The position numbers were made by a program, and so were the translations under genes. A stretch of 6,935 nt of DNA, from contig JAGWIH010000116.1 in NCBI GenBank assembly GCA_028866355.1, positions 1-6,935 on the forward strand. The letters are read 5' to 3'. Positions 1 to 6,102 of the stretch are shown here, one piece after another. The notes under the pieces are model-generated. The model was not told where the DNA came from. It made no database searches and saw only the letters and a list, made by a program, of their open reading frames with translations. Within the stretch, counting starts at the first letter, position 1; the number at the start of each line of letters is the position of its first letter. Source of the stretch: Alphaproteobacteria bacterium (GTDB lineage Bacteria; Pseudomonadota; Alphaproteobacteria; ATCC43930; CGMCC-115725).

Positions 1-54
1 TTCGCCTTCGACGGTTTCGAGCTGGCGCCGAAGGACTGGGCGCCCGGCGGCTAG
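1..54 (+). CDS. C-terminal 17 residues of an unidentified protein (partial)
   Basis: The first frame is open from the window edge and ends in TAG at 52-54, giving FAFDGFELAPKDWAPGG. Only the tail is present, so the family cannot be established. The FDGFELAPxxWxPG ending resembles the C-terminus of some Nudix-type hydrolases as I remember them, but that is a weak impression. The stop codon overlaps the stop of the convergent minus-strand gene: the four bases CTAG at 51-54 serve as TAG on both strands. This tight tail-to-tail packing supports both frames being real. Confidence 0.5.
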   Translation, partial: FAFDGFELAPKDWAPGG

Positions 55-284
55 GGAATTAAAAACCGCGCGTAATGGATCACCCAGATCATCGCGCCGA
101 CGAGAAAGAGATTGCCGCTCCAGCGTTCCAAGGCCGGCCGCCGTGCGGGAAAACGCCGCGCGCTCAACACGAGCACGACGGCCAGCGCCATGACGGCGAT
201 GCCCAGATAGGCCAAGACGATTCCCCCCAACCGCCACCGGCGCAGTCCCCCACGGCCGAACGGCAGTCCCCTGCCGCCGCTCAT
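51..284 (-). CDS. small two-helix membrane protein, unknown function
   Basis: A 77-residue frame from the ATG at 284 to TAG at 51-53. It has an Arg-rich N-terminus, a hydrophobic helix (about residues 20-42, GIVLAYLGIAVMALAVVLVL), a short Arg-rich loop, and a second amphipathic or hydrophobic helix near the C-terminus (NLFLVGAMIWVIHYARFLI). This pattern suggests an inner-membrane protein with both ends on the same side. I do not recognise the family. The start is uncertain: ATGs at 293 and 290 and a TTG at 308 are in frame upstream. A TTG at 212, preceded by GGGGGA about 6 bases upstream, would give a 53-residue protein that trims most of the Arg-rich leader. The gene begins about 35 bases after the rlpA stop on the same strand, so the two are probably co-transcribed. 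Confidence 0.6.
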   Translation of the reverse strand: MSGGRGLPFGRGGLRRWRLGGIVLAYLGIAVMALAVVLVLSARRFPARRPALERWSGNLFLVGAMIWVIHYARFLIP

Positions 285-319
285 AAGCATCATACGACAG
301 CATGTCAACGGCGGCGGGA

Positions 320-787
320 CTACGGCTGCTGTTGCGCCCAGACCGGCGGCCGAGCCGCCACGACAGGCGCCGCGCCGTTATCGACCCCATCGAGGCGGAC
401 GCGCGCGGTGCCGTCGGCGGCGATGCCGAGTTCGCGCGCCGCACGGGCGGACAGATCGATGATGCGGCGGCGGTTATACGGACCGCGATCGTTGATCCGC
501 ACGATCACCGACCGGCCGGTAGCGAGGTCGGTGACGCGCACATAGGAATTGAACGGCAAGGTGCGATGCGCCGCGGTCAACGCATTCATGTCGAAGCGTT
601 CGCCGTCGGCGGTGCGGTTGCCGTGGAAACCCGGGCCGTACCACGACGCGAAGCCGACCTGCATGAATTGCGGCCGTTCGTCGGTTGTCGTCGGCGGGAC
701 GGGAGCCGGTGGCGGCGGTGCGCTCTGACACGCCGTAAGGAGAGCGACGCCCGCGCCAGCGGCGATCGCCTTCCATCGGTTTGACAT
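320..787 (-). CDS. rlpA: RlpA-family septal ring lytic transglycosylase, lipoprotein
   Basis: A 155-residue protein with a lipoprotein signal ending in the lipobox LTAC (Cys20), a Pro/Thr-rich linker (about 21-40) and a double-psi beta-barrel domain from about residue 44. Signature blocks are FASWYGPGFHG (46-56), TADGERFDMNALTAAHRTLPF (59-79), VRINDRGP (96-103) and RIIDLS (108-113). The residues shown in Pseudomonas RlpA to be needed for cleavage of stem-peptide-free glycan are matched by Glu63, Asp66 and His74, so activity is expected. There is no C-terminal SPOR domain, which many RlpA proteins use to bind denuded septal glycan; this is a short, DPBB-only form. The start at 787 is preferred because GGAG (complement of 794-797) lies 6 bases upstream and the lipobox is then correctly placed. 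An upstream in-frame start at 862 would bury the signal peptide. The protein should be outer-membrane-anchored, acting on peptidoglycan. Confidence 0.92.
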   Translation of the reverse strand: MSNRWKAIAAGAGVALLTACQSAPPPPAPVPPTTTDERPQFMQVGFASWYGPGFHGNRTADGERFDMNALTAAHRTLPFNSYVRVTDLATGRSVIVRINDRGPYNRRRIIDLSARAARELGIAADGTARVRLDGVDNGAAPVVAARPPVWAQQQP

Positions 788-826
788 GCGTGTCTCCGGC
801 TGCGGAAATCGTTCGGCAGAAAAATC

Positions 827-850
827 GATTGTCGCGTAAGCGCAACAATC
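827..850. promoter_or_regulatory. inverted repeat upstream of rlpA
   Basis: GATTGT (827-832) is the exact reverse complement of ACAATC (845-850). The stem continues, after one mismatch (a G-U wobble in the minus-strand RNA), with GCG/CGC around a TAAG loop. It lies 40-63 bases upstream of the rlpA start on the minus strand. It could be a leader hairpin of the rlpA mRNA or a regulator binding site. No clear -35/-10 pair was identified around it. Confidence 0.3.
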
Positions 851-997
851 TTTGCCGGACAACCATCCGAGCGGCGCGTGTTATTTCGCGGTCGGCGCCA
901 AGTATCGCCGACAATTCGCGCGATATTATTCGAAATTACTGGCGGCTATTCCGGATCGCCTTTGTCGATTGGCTTCGCACGCCCGGTGCTGCGCCAC

Positions 998-1720
998 CTA
1001 ATACATATGCTGGCCGCCGTTGATCGACAGCGTCGAGCCGGTGACGAAGGTGGCGCTGTCGGAGACCAGGAACAGCACGCCGCGGGCGATCTCGTCGGCA
1101 TGGCCGAGACGGCCGATGGGAATCCGCGCCACGATCTTCTTCAGCACGTCCTCGGGCACGGCGCGCACCATCTCGGTGTCGATGTAGCCGGGCGCGATGG
1201 CGTTGACGGTGATGCCCTTGCCGGCGCTTTCCTGCGCCAGCGCCTTGGTGAAGCCGTGGATGCCCGACTTGGCGGCGGCGTAGTTCACCTGGCCGTATTG
1301 CCCGGCCTGGCCGTTGATCGAGCCGATATTGACGATGCGGCCGAAGCCGCGCGCGCGCATGCCGTCGATGACCAGCCGGCACATGTTGAAGCACGAGGTC
1401 AGGTTGCAGGCGATGACCGCGCCCCATTGCTCCGGCGTCATGCGGTGGAGCACGGCGTCGCGCGTGATGCCGGCGTTGTTGACCAGGATGTCGACGGGCC
1501 CGAGCGCGCCTTCGATCGCCTTCACGCCGGCTTCGCACGCCTTGAAGTCGGCGACGTCGAACGAAAAGGCGCGGATGCCGGTTTCGGCGGTGAAGGCCTT
1601 GGCGGCGTCATGGCCCGCCATGTAGTTGGCGGCGACGGTGTAGCCCGCGCCCTTGAGCGCCTCGGCAATCGCGCGGCCGATGCCGCGGGTGCCCCCGGTT
1701 ACCACTGCGACCCTAGCCAT
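998..1720 (-). CDS. phaB: acetoacetyl-CoA reductase (NADPH-dependent, SDR)
   Basis: A 240-residue classical short-chain dehydrogenase of standard PhaB length. It has the cofactor motif TGGTRGIG (8-15), NNAG (81-84) and the catalytic tetrad Asn106, Ser134, Tyr147 and Lys151 (YAAAK), followed by APGYIDTEM (176-184) and the C-terminal INGGQHMY typical of acetoacetyl-CoA reductases. The blocks GSINGQAGQYGQVNYAAAKSG and DAVLHRMTPEQW are strongly PhaB-like and distinguish it from the FabG relatives. The enzyme reduces acetoacetyl-CoA to (R)-3-hydroxybutyryl-CoA in the cytoplasm, the second step of polyhydroxybutyrate synthesis. GAGGGGAG (complement of 1729-1736) lies 8 bases before the ATG. It follows phaA on the same strand after a 109-bp gap holding a palindromic repeat, so the two are probably one transcription unit with possible attenuation between them. 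Confidence 0.95.
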   Translation of the reverse strand: MARVAVVTGGTRGIGRAIAEALKGAGYTVAANYMAGHDAAKAFTAETGIRAFSFDVADFKACEAGVKAIEGALGPVDILVNNAGITRDAVLHRMTPEQWGAVIACNLTSCFNMCRLVIDGMRARGFGRIVNIGSINGQAGQYGQVNYAAAKSGIHGFTKALAQESAGKGITVNAIAPGYIDTEMVRAVPEDVLKKIVARIPIGRLGHADEIARGVLFLVSDSATFVTGSTLSINGGQHMY

Positions 1721-1757
1721 GCCCGATGCTCCCCTCGTCTTCTTTTACAAAGAATTC

Positions 1758-1823
1758 TTCACCACGGAGACACGAAGTACACGGAGAAAGGTTTTTTTCT
1801 CTTCTCCGTGACTCCGTGGTGAA
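1758..1823. repeat. CACGGAG-type dispersed palindromic repeat between phaA and phaB
   Basis: TTCACCACGGAG (1758-1769) is the perfect reverse complement of CTCCGTGGTGAA (1812-1823). A second arm pair, CACGGAGAA (1780-1788) and TTCTCCGTG (1802-1810), continues the stem. The loop is 1789-1801, which holds a run of seven T on the plus strand, and the left-side bulge is 1770-1779. The motif CACGGAG recurs within the left arm. Sequences of this type occur as scattered intergenic palindromes in many proteobacterial genomes (recalled, not searched). It may act as an mRNA hairpin between the two pha genes, affecting stability or read-through. No coding function is suggested. Confidence 0.75.
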
Positions 1824-1829
1824 TGGTAT

Positions 1830-3002
<1,173 letters not shown>

Positions 3003-3014
<12 letters not shown>

Positions 3015-3117
3015 GTGTGCCTACCCGTTATGCGGGCGATCGTGCCCGGGTTGTGACGCGTCCGGATTGATCCGGATCAATCCATAGATAATCCCGCCGG
3101 CGCGGTTTGGGAACCCG
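3003..3117. repeat. phaA leader repeat, copy 1 (longer)
   Basis: This segment covers the first phaA codons and its upstream region, and is repeated in the same orientation at 4056-4130. Shared blocks are 3003-3032 with 4056-4085 (30 identical bases), TGACGCG at 3054-3060 with 4084-4090, 3080-3094 with 4093-4107 (15 bases) and CGGCGCGGTTTG at 3098-3109 with 4111-4122, ending in AACCCG. Copy 1 carries 23 and 17 more bases at two places; these hold the hairpin CGGGC/GCCCG (3033-3048) and a 20-bp palindrome. It includes GATAAT (3087-3092), a possible plus-strand -10 element, but no good -35 is seen. The segment is the divergent control region for phaA and the gene at 3208. Confidence 0.85.
3064..3083. 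promoter_or_regulatory. perfect 20-bp palindrome upstream of phaA
   Basis: GGATTGATCCGGATCAATCC equals its own reverse complement over all 20 bases. It lies 50-69 bases upstream of the phaA ATG and 125-144 bases upstream of the divergent gene. Position and perfect two-fold symmetry fit a dimeric repressor operator. It is absent from the shorter second copy of this leader. The cognate regulator is unknown; nothing in the window encodes a transcription factor. Confidence 0.5.
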
Positions 3118-3164
3118 GGCTTGCCGATGCCACGGCGACCCCTTATAGGAATCGGGGGAGACAC

Positions 3165-3184
3165 CTTCCGCCGCCCGGCGGAAG
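3165..3184 (+). promoter_or_regulatory. leader hairpin between two Shine-Dalgarno-like repeats
   Basis: CTTCCGCC (3165-3172) and GGCGGAAG (3177-3184) form a perfect 8-bp stem with a 4-base loop in the leader of the plus-strand gene starting at 3208. The stem sits between two related segments, AATCGGGGGAGACACC (3150-3165) and AATCGGGGGGAG plus TATAGACACC (3186-3207). Only the second is followed by an ATG. The arrangement looks like a local duplication of the ribosome-binding region. Confidence 0.4.
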
Positions 3185-3207
3185 CAATCGGGGGGAGTAT
3201 AGACACC

Positions 3208-3996
3208 ATGACCATTTGGAACGCACGGGCACGCCGCCCGGCGACGGCGCTTTTGACTGTGGCGGCGGCCGCGATCCTGGCCGCGACACCGGCACTGGCG
3301 GCCGGCAAGGCCCAGACGTATGACGGCAAAAGCGTGCATGTCGGCCACGGCACGGCGCACACCTTCGTCCGCACCGACGACGCGGGCAAGGTGGTGGCGA
3401 TCGGCGTCGCCTTCAGCGAGACCGCGCTCGACGGCCTGCCCAAGGCGACCAAGAAGCAGGACGATTTCCCGTATCTGCTGCCGATGCCGGCCAAAGGGCC
3501 GCGAACCGTGTTCGATCACGTCGTGCTGAATTGGGAATCGGAAGGCCATCCGCCGCCGCACGTCTACGACGTGCCGCATTTCGATTTCCATTTCTATACG
3601 GTGAGCCGCGCCCAGCAGATGGGGGTGAAGTTCAAGAGCGACGCGGATTCCGGCCTGCCGAGCCAGCAGCCGGCGGCCAAGCTCGTGCCGGCCGGCTACA
3701 TCATGCCGCCGGGCACGGCGGTGCCGCAGATGGGCGCGCATGCGGTCAACCCGGCGGGCGGCGAGTTCCACGGCCAGCCGTTCACCGCGACCTTCATCTA
3801 CGGCTACTACAACCAGAAGCTCACCTTCGTCGAGCCGATGGCGTCGCTCGCCTTCCTCAAGTCGAAGCCCGACTTCAGCGGGCCGGTGACGCGGCCGGAG
3901 AACTACAGCAAACCCGGCGCCTATCCATCGGCCTACAGCGTCAAGTACGACGCCGCGCACAAATCCTATAGCGTCGCGCTCGAAGCCCTCGAATAG
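3208..3996 (+). CDS. secreted His-rich protein, probable DUF5602 / TTHB210-like
   Basis: A 262-residue protein beginning with an Arg-containing n-region and hydrophobic stretch (about 11-31) ending in ALA-AGKA, a type I signal peptide, so the mature protein is periplasmic or secreted. Conserved-looking blocks are FDHVVLNWESEGHPPPHVYD (102-121), VPHFDFHFY (122-130), VPQMGAHAVNP (172-182) and FIYGYYNQKLTFVEPM (196-211). His114, His118, His124, Asp126, His128, His178 and His188 could form a metal site. The HFDFHFY, PQMGxH and YGYxxxxxxFxEPM pattern matches my memory of the DUF5602 (TTHB210-like) family, whose function is not known to me; a search is needed to confirm. The start at 3208 is chosen because GGGGGAG lies upstream and the signal peptide then begins correctly. 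It is followed by a strong terminator and is divergent from phaA. Confidence 0.82.
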   Translation: MTIWNARARRPATALLTVAAAAILAATPALAAGKAQTYDGKSVHVGHGTAHTFVRTDDAGKVVAIGVAFSETALDGLPKATKKQDDFPYLLPMPAKGPRTVFDHVVLNWESEGHPPPHVYDVPHFDFHFYTVSRAQQMGVKFKSDADSGLPSQQPAAKLVPAGYIMPPGTAVPQMGAHAVNPAGGEFHGQPFTATFIYGYYNQKLTFVEPMASLAFLKSKPDFSGPVTRPENYSKPGAYPSAYSVKYDAAHKSYSVALEALE

Positions 3997-4013
3997 CGGC
4001 GGCACGCGCCAGC

Positions 4014-4046
4014 AAACCCTCTCTCCGGCGACGGAGGGAGGGTTTT
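4014..4046 (+). terminator. rho-independent terminator with GCGA tetraloop
   Basis: AAACCCTCTCTCCG (4014-4027) pairs with 4032-4045 over 14 bp with a single G-U wobble, closed by the GNRA-type loop GCGA (4028-4031). A short T run (4043-4046) overlaps the stem base. It begins 17 bases after the stop codon at 3994-3996. The T tract is short, so termination may be only moderate, but the stem is very stable. Confidence 0.85.
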
Positions 4047-4055
4047 GCATTGGCG

Positions 4056-4130
4056 GGAAGCGGCCATGTGTGCCTACCCGTTATGACGCGTTATCCATAG
4101 ATAATCCGGTCGGCGCGGTTTGCAAACCCG
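4056..4130. repeat. phaA leader repeat, copy 2 (shorter)
   Basis: A second, same-orientation copy of 3003-3117, shorter by 40 bases. It keeps the phaA ATG with flanking codons (the ATG would be at 4067-4065 on the minus strand). The minus-strand frame from there diverges after four codons and soon meets a stop, so it is not a gene. It keeps GATAAT (4100-4105). The 20-bp palindrome and the CGGGC/GCCCG hairpin of copy 1 are missing. The tail CGCGGTTTGCAAACCCGCG (4116-4134) is nearly palindromic. It lies just upstream of the lipoprotein gene at 4211 and could supply its promoter. Confidence 0.8.
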
Positions 4131-4210
4131 CGTGTAGCCGGCGCTATCATTGGCTGGCGCAAAGGCGCATGGTGGCTGCCGGTGCCGCTCCGGCACCTGG
4201 GGGGACTTCC

Positions 4211-4645
4211 TTGAAATCCGTGTTGAGAGCCGGCGCGGCCGCGCTGATTGCCGGTGCTGCGTCCGGCTGCGTGCCGATCATCGGCGCCTTTACGCTCGGC
4301 GATCTCTATACCGGCACGTCGCTGGTGGCGACCGGGCTCACCGGCAAGTCGCTGACCGACGACGCGCTCGGCGCGGTGACCGGCGAGGATTGCAGCATGA
4401 TGGGCGCGGTGCTGGAAAAGGACCGCAAGCTTTGCGAAGAGAACGGCGCCAAGGTGACACAGGCGGACTTCAAGGGCCTGCTCGGCGCGCGCACGACTTC
4501 CGCCCAACCGCCAGCCGTCGCCGACGCGGCGGCCGATACGCCGGACGGCGCGAGCGCGGTCGCCGTGGACAGCGGCGCTGACACGAGCCCGCCGCAAGCG
4601 AAGGCGGTGGCGCTCACCCGCGCCAGCGCATCGGGCACGAATTAG
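4211..4645 (+). CDS. small lipoprotein, unknown function
   Basis: A 144-residue protein from a TTG start. The start is chosen because GGGGGGA (4199-4205) lies 5 bases upstream and the product then begins MKSVLRAGAAALIAGAASGC, an ideal lipoprotein signal with lipobox ASGC at Cys20. An in-frame ATG at 4169 would place 14 extra residues before the signal. After the lipobox comes a compact region (VPIIGAFTLGDLYTGTSLVATGLTGKSLTDDALGAVTGEDC, about 21-61) with Cys61 and a second Cys at about 74, which may form a disulfide. An Ala/Thr/Pro-rich low-complexity tail (about 95-144) looks disordered. I recall similar GKxLTDxALxAxTGxDC small proteins in alphaproteobacteria, without a known role. A hairpin (GGTGCCG/CGGCACC, 4181-4197) abuts the Shine-Dalgarno. 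The protein is likely membrane-anchored facing the periplasm. Confidence 0.78.
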   Translation: MKSVLRAGAAALIAGAASGCVPIIGAFTLGDLYTGTSLVATGLTGKSLTDDALGAVTGEDCSMMGAVLEKDRKLCEENGAKVTQADFKGLLGARTTSAQPPAVADAAADTPDGASAVAVDSGADTSPPQAKAVALTRASASGTN

Positions 4646-4651
4646 GCGGGT

Positions 4652-4681
4652 CGCACGGCCGGCGTGAGCCGGCGTCGTGCG
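4652..4681 (+). terminator. stable hairpin after the lipoprotein gene, GTGA loop, no T tract
   Basis: CGCACG plus GCCGGC (4652-4663) pairs with GCCGGC (4668-4673) and CGTGCG (4676-4681), with a two-base bulge (4674-4675) and a GNRA-type GTGA loop (4664-4667). It starts 7 bases after the stop codon. There is no U run downstream, so it is either a weak terminator or a 3'-end stabilising structure. Confidence 0.55.
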
Positions 4682-4698
4682 AAGCCAAAGCAAGACTT

Positions 4699-4737
4699 AC
4701 CCCCTCACCCTGCCCTCTCCCCCAAGGGGGCGAGGGG
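4699..4737. repeat. CCCCTCACCC-type dispersed repeat, copy A
   Basis: The first 25 bases (4699-4723) are identical to 5415-5439 in the same orientation. They are followed by AA and GGGGGCGAGGGG, which folds back on CCCTCTCCCCC as 5 bp, a mismatch and 5 bp. This is a familiar scattered intergenic repeat in high-GC proteobacteria (recalled, not searched). It lies just downstream of the terminase small subunit gene and carries no transcription-terminating T tract in either direction. Confidence 0.85.
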
Positions 4738-4761
4738 AAAAATGCCGGCGCGCGATACGGC

Positions 4762-5343
4762 CTAGCCATCGACCGGCGTTGCCCGCTTGGCGGCGAGGCG
4801 GACGCGGCCGAGCACGCCGACGGCGCGCATGCGATCGGCGCGGTCGAACGACTGGCGGACGCGGTCGGACAGCTTGCGCGCGAGCTTGGCGCGGGCCGCT
4901 TTGCCGCCCAGCGCGTTGTCCATGCCGAGATGGCGCATGAGCATCGCCAACGCCGCGAACTTGTCGTGCAGCCGGACGCGGACGTGGCCGCAACCGCGCT
5001 TGCCGATGCGCACCGAGATCGACTTGATGGCGGCGCGATCGGCTTCGGTCATGGTTTCGGCCGGCTGCAGGCGCACGTGATAGGTGCCCCAATCGAGAAT
5101 CTTGCGCATGTCGGAAAAGGCGATGGCGGCCAGCTCGTCGATGACGCGGTCGGAGTCGATGCCGGTGCGCTTGGCGCGGGCGTCCATGGCGTCGCGGATG
5201 GCGACCTGCACGTCCGGCCGGCGCATCAGCTGATAGCCGCGCAGGCCGGCATAATGGGGCTTGTAGCCGGCGCGGCGCGCGGCCTCGCTGGCGTTCATGG
5301 TGACAAGGTATTCGTTCACGAAAAGCTGCATACGGCGGTTCAT
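4762..5343 (-). CDS. terS: orphan phage terminase small subunit
   Basis: A 193-residue protein opening MNRRMQLFVNEYLVTMNASEAARRAGY, the typical N-terminus of the Terminase_2 family, with a predicted helix-turn-helix at about residues 18-45 (NASEAARRAGYKPHYAGLRG and LMRRPDVQVAI). The middle block RTGIDSDRVIDELAAIAFSDMR (59-80) and the late block VRVRLHDKFAALAMLMRHLGM (121-141) also match the family. In a phage the protein recognises the packaging site and recruits the large subunit. Here no large subunit, portal or other phage gene is present on either side. The start at 5343 is supported by AAGGA 9 bases upstream; in-frame extension to 5499 runs through a repeat and is rejected. Length is normal for the family and the frame is intact. 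It is probably a phage remnant or a domesticated DNA-binding protein. Confidence 0.9.
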   Translation of the reverse strand: MNRRMQLFVNEYLVTMNASEAARRAGYKPHYAGLRGYQLMRRPDVQVAIRDAMDARAKRTGIDSDRVIDELAAIAFSDMRKILDWGTYHVRLQPAETMTEADRAAIKSISVRIGKRGCGHVRVRLHDKFAALAMLMRHLGMDNALGGKAARAKLARKLSDRVRQSFDRADRMRAVGVLGRVRLAAKRATPVDG

Positions 5344-5414
5344 GCCGTGATTTCCTTTTGAAAGTTTTCGGGGTGAATTGCGGCGCCGAGACGGAAAAGG
5401 CGCGGGCGAAACCG

Positions 5415-5455
5415 ACCCCCTCACCCTGCCCTCTCCCCCTTTCAGGGGGCGAGGG
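5415..5455. repeat. CCCCTCACCC-type dispersed repeat, copy B
   Basis: Direct copy of the repeat at 4699-4737: 5415-5439 is identical over 25 bases, then the loop is TTTCA instead of AA, then GGGGGCGAGGG. It lies 72 bases upstream of the terminase gene start, so the two copies bracket that gene in the same orientation, 716 bp apart. A purine tract (5451-5470) follows. Confidence 0.85.
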
Positions 5456-5497
5456 AGAGAAAAAAAGAGAGCGGGCGCGGCGCGGAATCCGGGCAAC

Positions 5498-5521
5498 AAA
5501 AAACCCGGCGCGCGGGCCGGG
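5498..5521 (-). terminator. rho-independent terminator, minus strand
   Basis: On the minus strand CCCGGC (5521-5516), a six-base loop and GCCGGG (5509-5504) are followed directly by six U (5503-5498). This is a canonical terminator for transcripts entering from higher coordinates. The nearest minus-strand gene upstream is the 44-residue membrane protein that ends at 5652, leaving a 3' untranslated region of about 130 bases. It also insulates the terminase gene from upstream transcription. Confidence 0.8.
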
Positions 5522-5534
5522 CGGAATTCTCAGG

Positions 5535-5546
5535 CTAATATATTAG
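5535..5546. other. perfect AT-rich 12-bp palindrome
   Basis: CTAATATATTAG is its own reverse complement, standing out as an AT-only core within very GC-rich DNA. It lies 14 bases upstream (on the minus strand) of the terminator at 5498-5521, so it falls in the 3' untranslated region of the small membrane protein gene. It could be an operator, a weak promoter core or chance. Confidence 0.3.
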
Positions 5547-5651
5547 TACCAAATCGCTCCGGTCTGCGCAAGGCCGAAGTCAGCTGCGGGCAACGGGATC
5601 GGCGGCGCCGGCAGAGGTGAGCGCGACCGGGCGCCCTTAACGCCGCGACCG

Positions 5652-5786
5652 TTATCCGGCGACGGCAACGGCAACGAGCGCCCAAACGCCAACACACGCA
5701 AACAATAAAAATGCGAGCCGCGCGTTCTTCGCGTGATATTCGCGACTATCGGTCTCGAATTCTTCTTTCCAATGGTGAAACAACAT
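5652..5786 (-). CDS. 44-residue single-pass membrane protein
   Basis: A short frame from ATG at 5786 to TAA at 5652-5654. The product starts MLFHHWKEEFETDSREYHAK, a charged N-terminal segment (about 1-23), followed by one hydrophobic helix, LAFLLFACVGVWALVAVAVA (24-43), and ends in Gly44. GGAGG (complement of 5792-5796) sits 5 bases before the ATG, an excellent ribosome-binding site. A canonical terminator follows at 5498-5521. These three elements together make a real gene likely despite its size. The expected topology is a cytoplasmic charged head and a C-terminal anchor, with Cys31 inside the helix. I do not recognise a family. Codon use is more AT-rich at the helix (TTT TTA TTG TTT) than in the neighbouring genes. 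Many small proteins of this type modulate larger membrane complexes, but no partner is evident here. Confidence 0.7.
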   Translation of the reverse strand: MLFHHWKEEFETDSREYHAKNARLAFLLFACVGVWALVAVAVAG

Positions 5787-6102
5787 CGCGGCCTCCAGCT
5801 CATCGAGAGCAAGACAGCAGCAAGTTGTATGCCAGCGGACAAAGTGGCGGAAACGCGTCGGCGCGGTTTGCCGGTGTAACGACGGCCGACGGTTAATATC
5901 CCCAGGGATTTAACGATGGCGCGGTTAAGCGCGGCCGGAGCGCGAACGGCGCACGCACGCTCCGTTAATCCGGCGCGCTGGCGTGACGGACGCAAGGACC
6001 GCGAAAGCGAAAAAATGAGCGGCCCGGCAAGCGTACCAAACCGCTCGAGTTTCGCTCTCTGCCGTGCGTTCCAACCCGGGGGGCGCGTTGGAACAAAACG
6101 GA
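5787..6102. other. intergenic region without a supported gene
   Basis: No convincing coding frame on either strand. It holds the Shine-Dalgarno and presumably the promoter of the small membrane protein gene (minus strand), although no clear -35/-10 pair was found. TTAA occurs at 5893, 5910, 5925 and 5966, more than expected in such GC-rich DNA. A hairpin at 5892-5914 pairs GTTAA plus ATCC with GGAT plus TTAAC (one bulged T, loop CCAG). The inverted repeat GTTCCAAC/GTTGGAAC lies at its right end. Confidence 0.5.
6068..6094. promoter_or_regulatory. 8-bp inverted repeat GTTCCAAC / GTTGGAAC
   Basis: GTTCCAAC (6068-6075) and GTTGGAAC (6087-6094) are perfect reverse complements separated by 11 GC-rich bases. 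It starts 8 bases past the stop codon of the small protein gene at 6103 (minus strand). There is no T run on either strand, so it is not a standard terminator. It may be a 3'-end stabilising hairpin or a protein-binding site. Confidence 0.4.

Noticed and set aside
788..862. N-terminal extension of RlpA to an upstream start at 862
   Set aside because: It would bury the lipoprotein signal behind 25 unrelated residues, while the internal ATG at 787 has GGAG at good spacing.
878..1822. Long plus-strand open frame of 314 codons opposite phaB
   Set aside because: It is the antisense shadow of phaB in high-GC DNA; the His/Asp/Arg/Ala-rich product has no recognisable domain and runs on into the palindromic repeat.
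1758..1823. CRISPR-like repeat
   Set aside because: It is a single palindrome with internal partial repeats, not an array with spacers.
3028..4050. Minus-strand open frame of 340 codons opposite the secreted His-rich protein
   Set aside because: The opposite strand has a signal peptide, ribosome site and terminator, whereas this frame gives an Arg/His-rich product and crosses the terminator and leader repeat.
4699..5455. Insertion sequence or composite element made of the two direct repeats
   Set aside because: The repeats belong to a common intergenic type and there is no transposase, terminal inverted repeat or target duplication.
5344..5499. N-terminal extension of the terminase small subunit
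   Set aside because: The extra 52 residues are translated repeat B and purine-rich spacer; the family N-terminus begins at the ATG at 5343.
5543..5995. Minus-strand frame of 150 codons in the spacer region
   Set aside because: Out of frame with the well-supported 44-residue gene, and the product is low-complexity Arg/Pro/Ser-rich without domain features.
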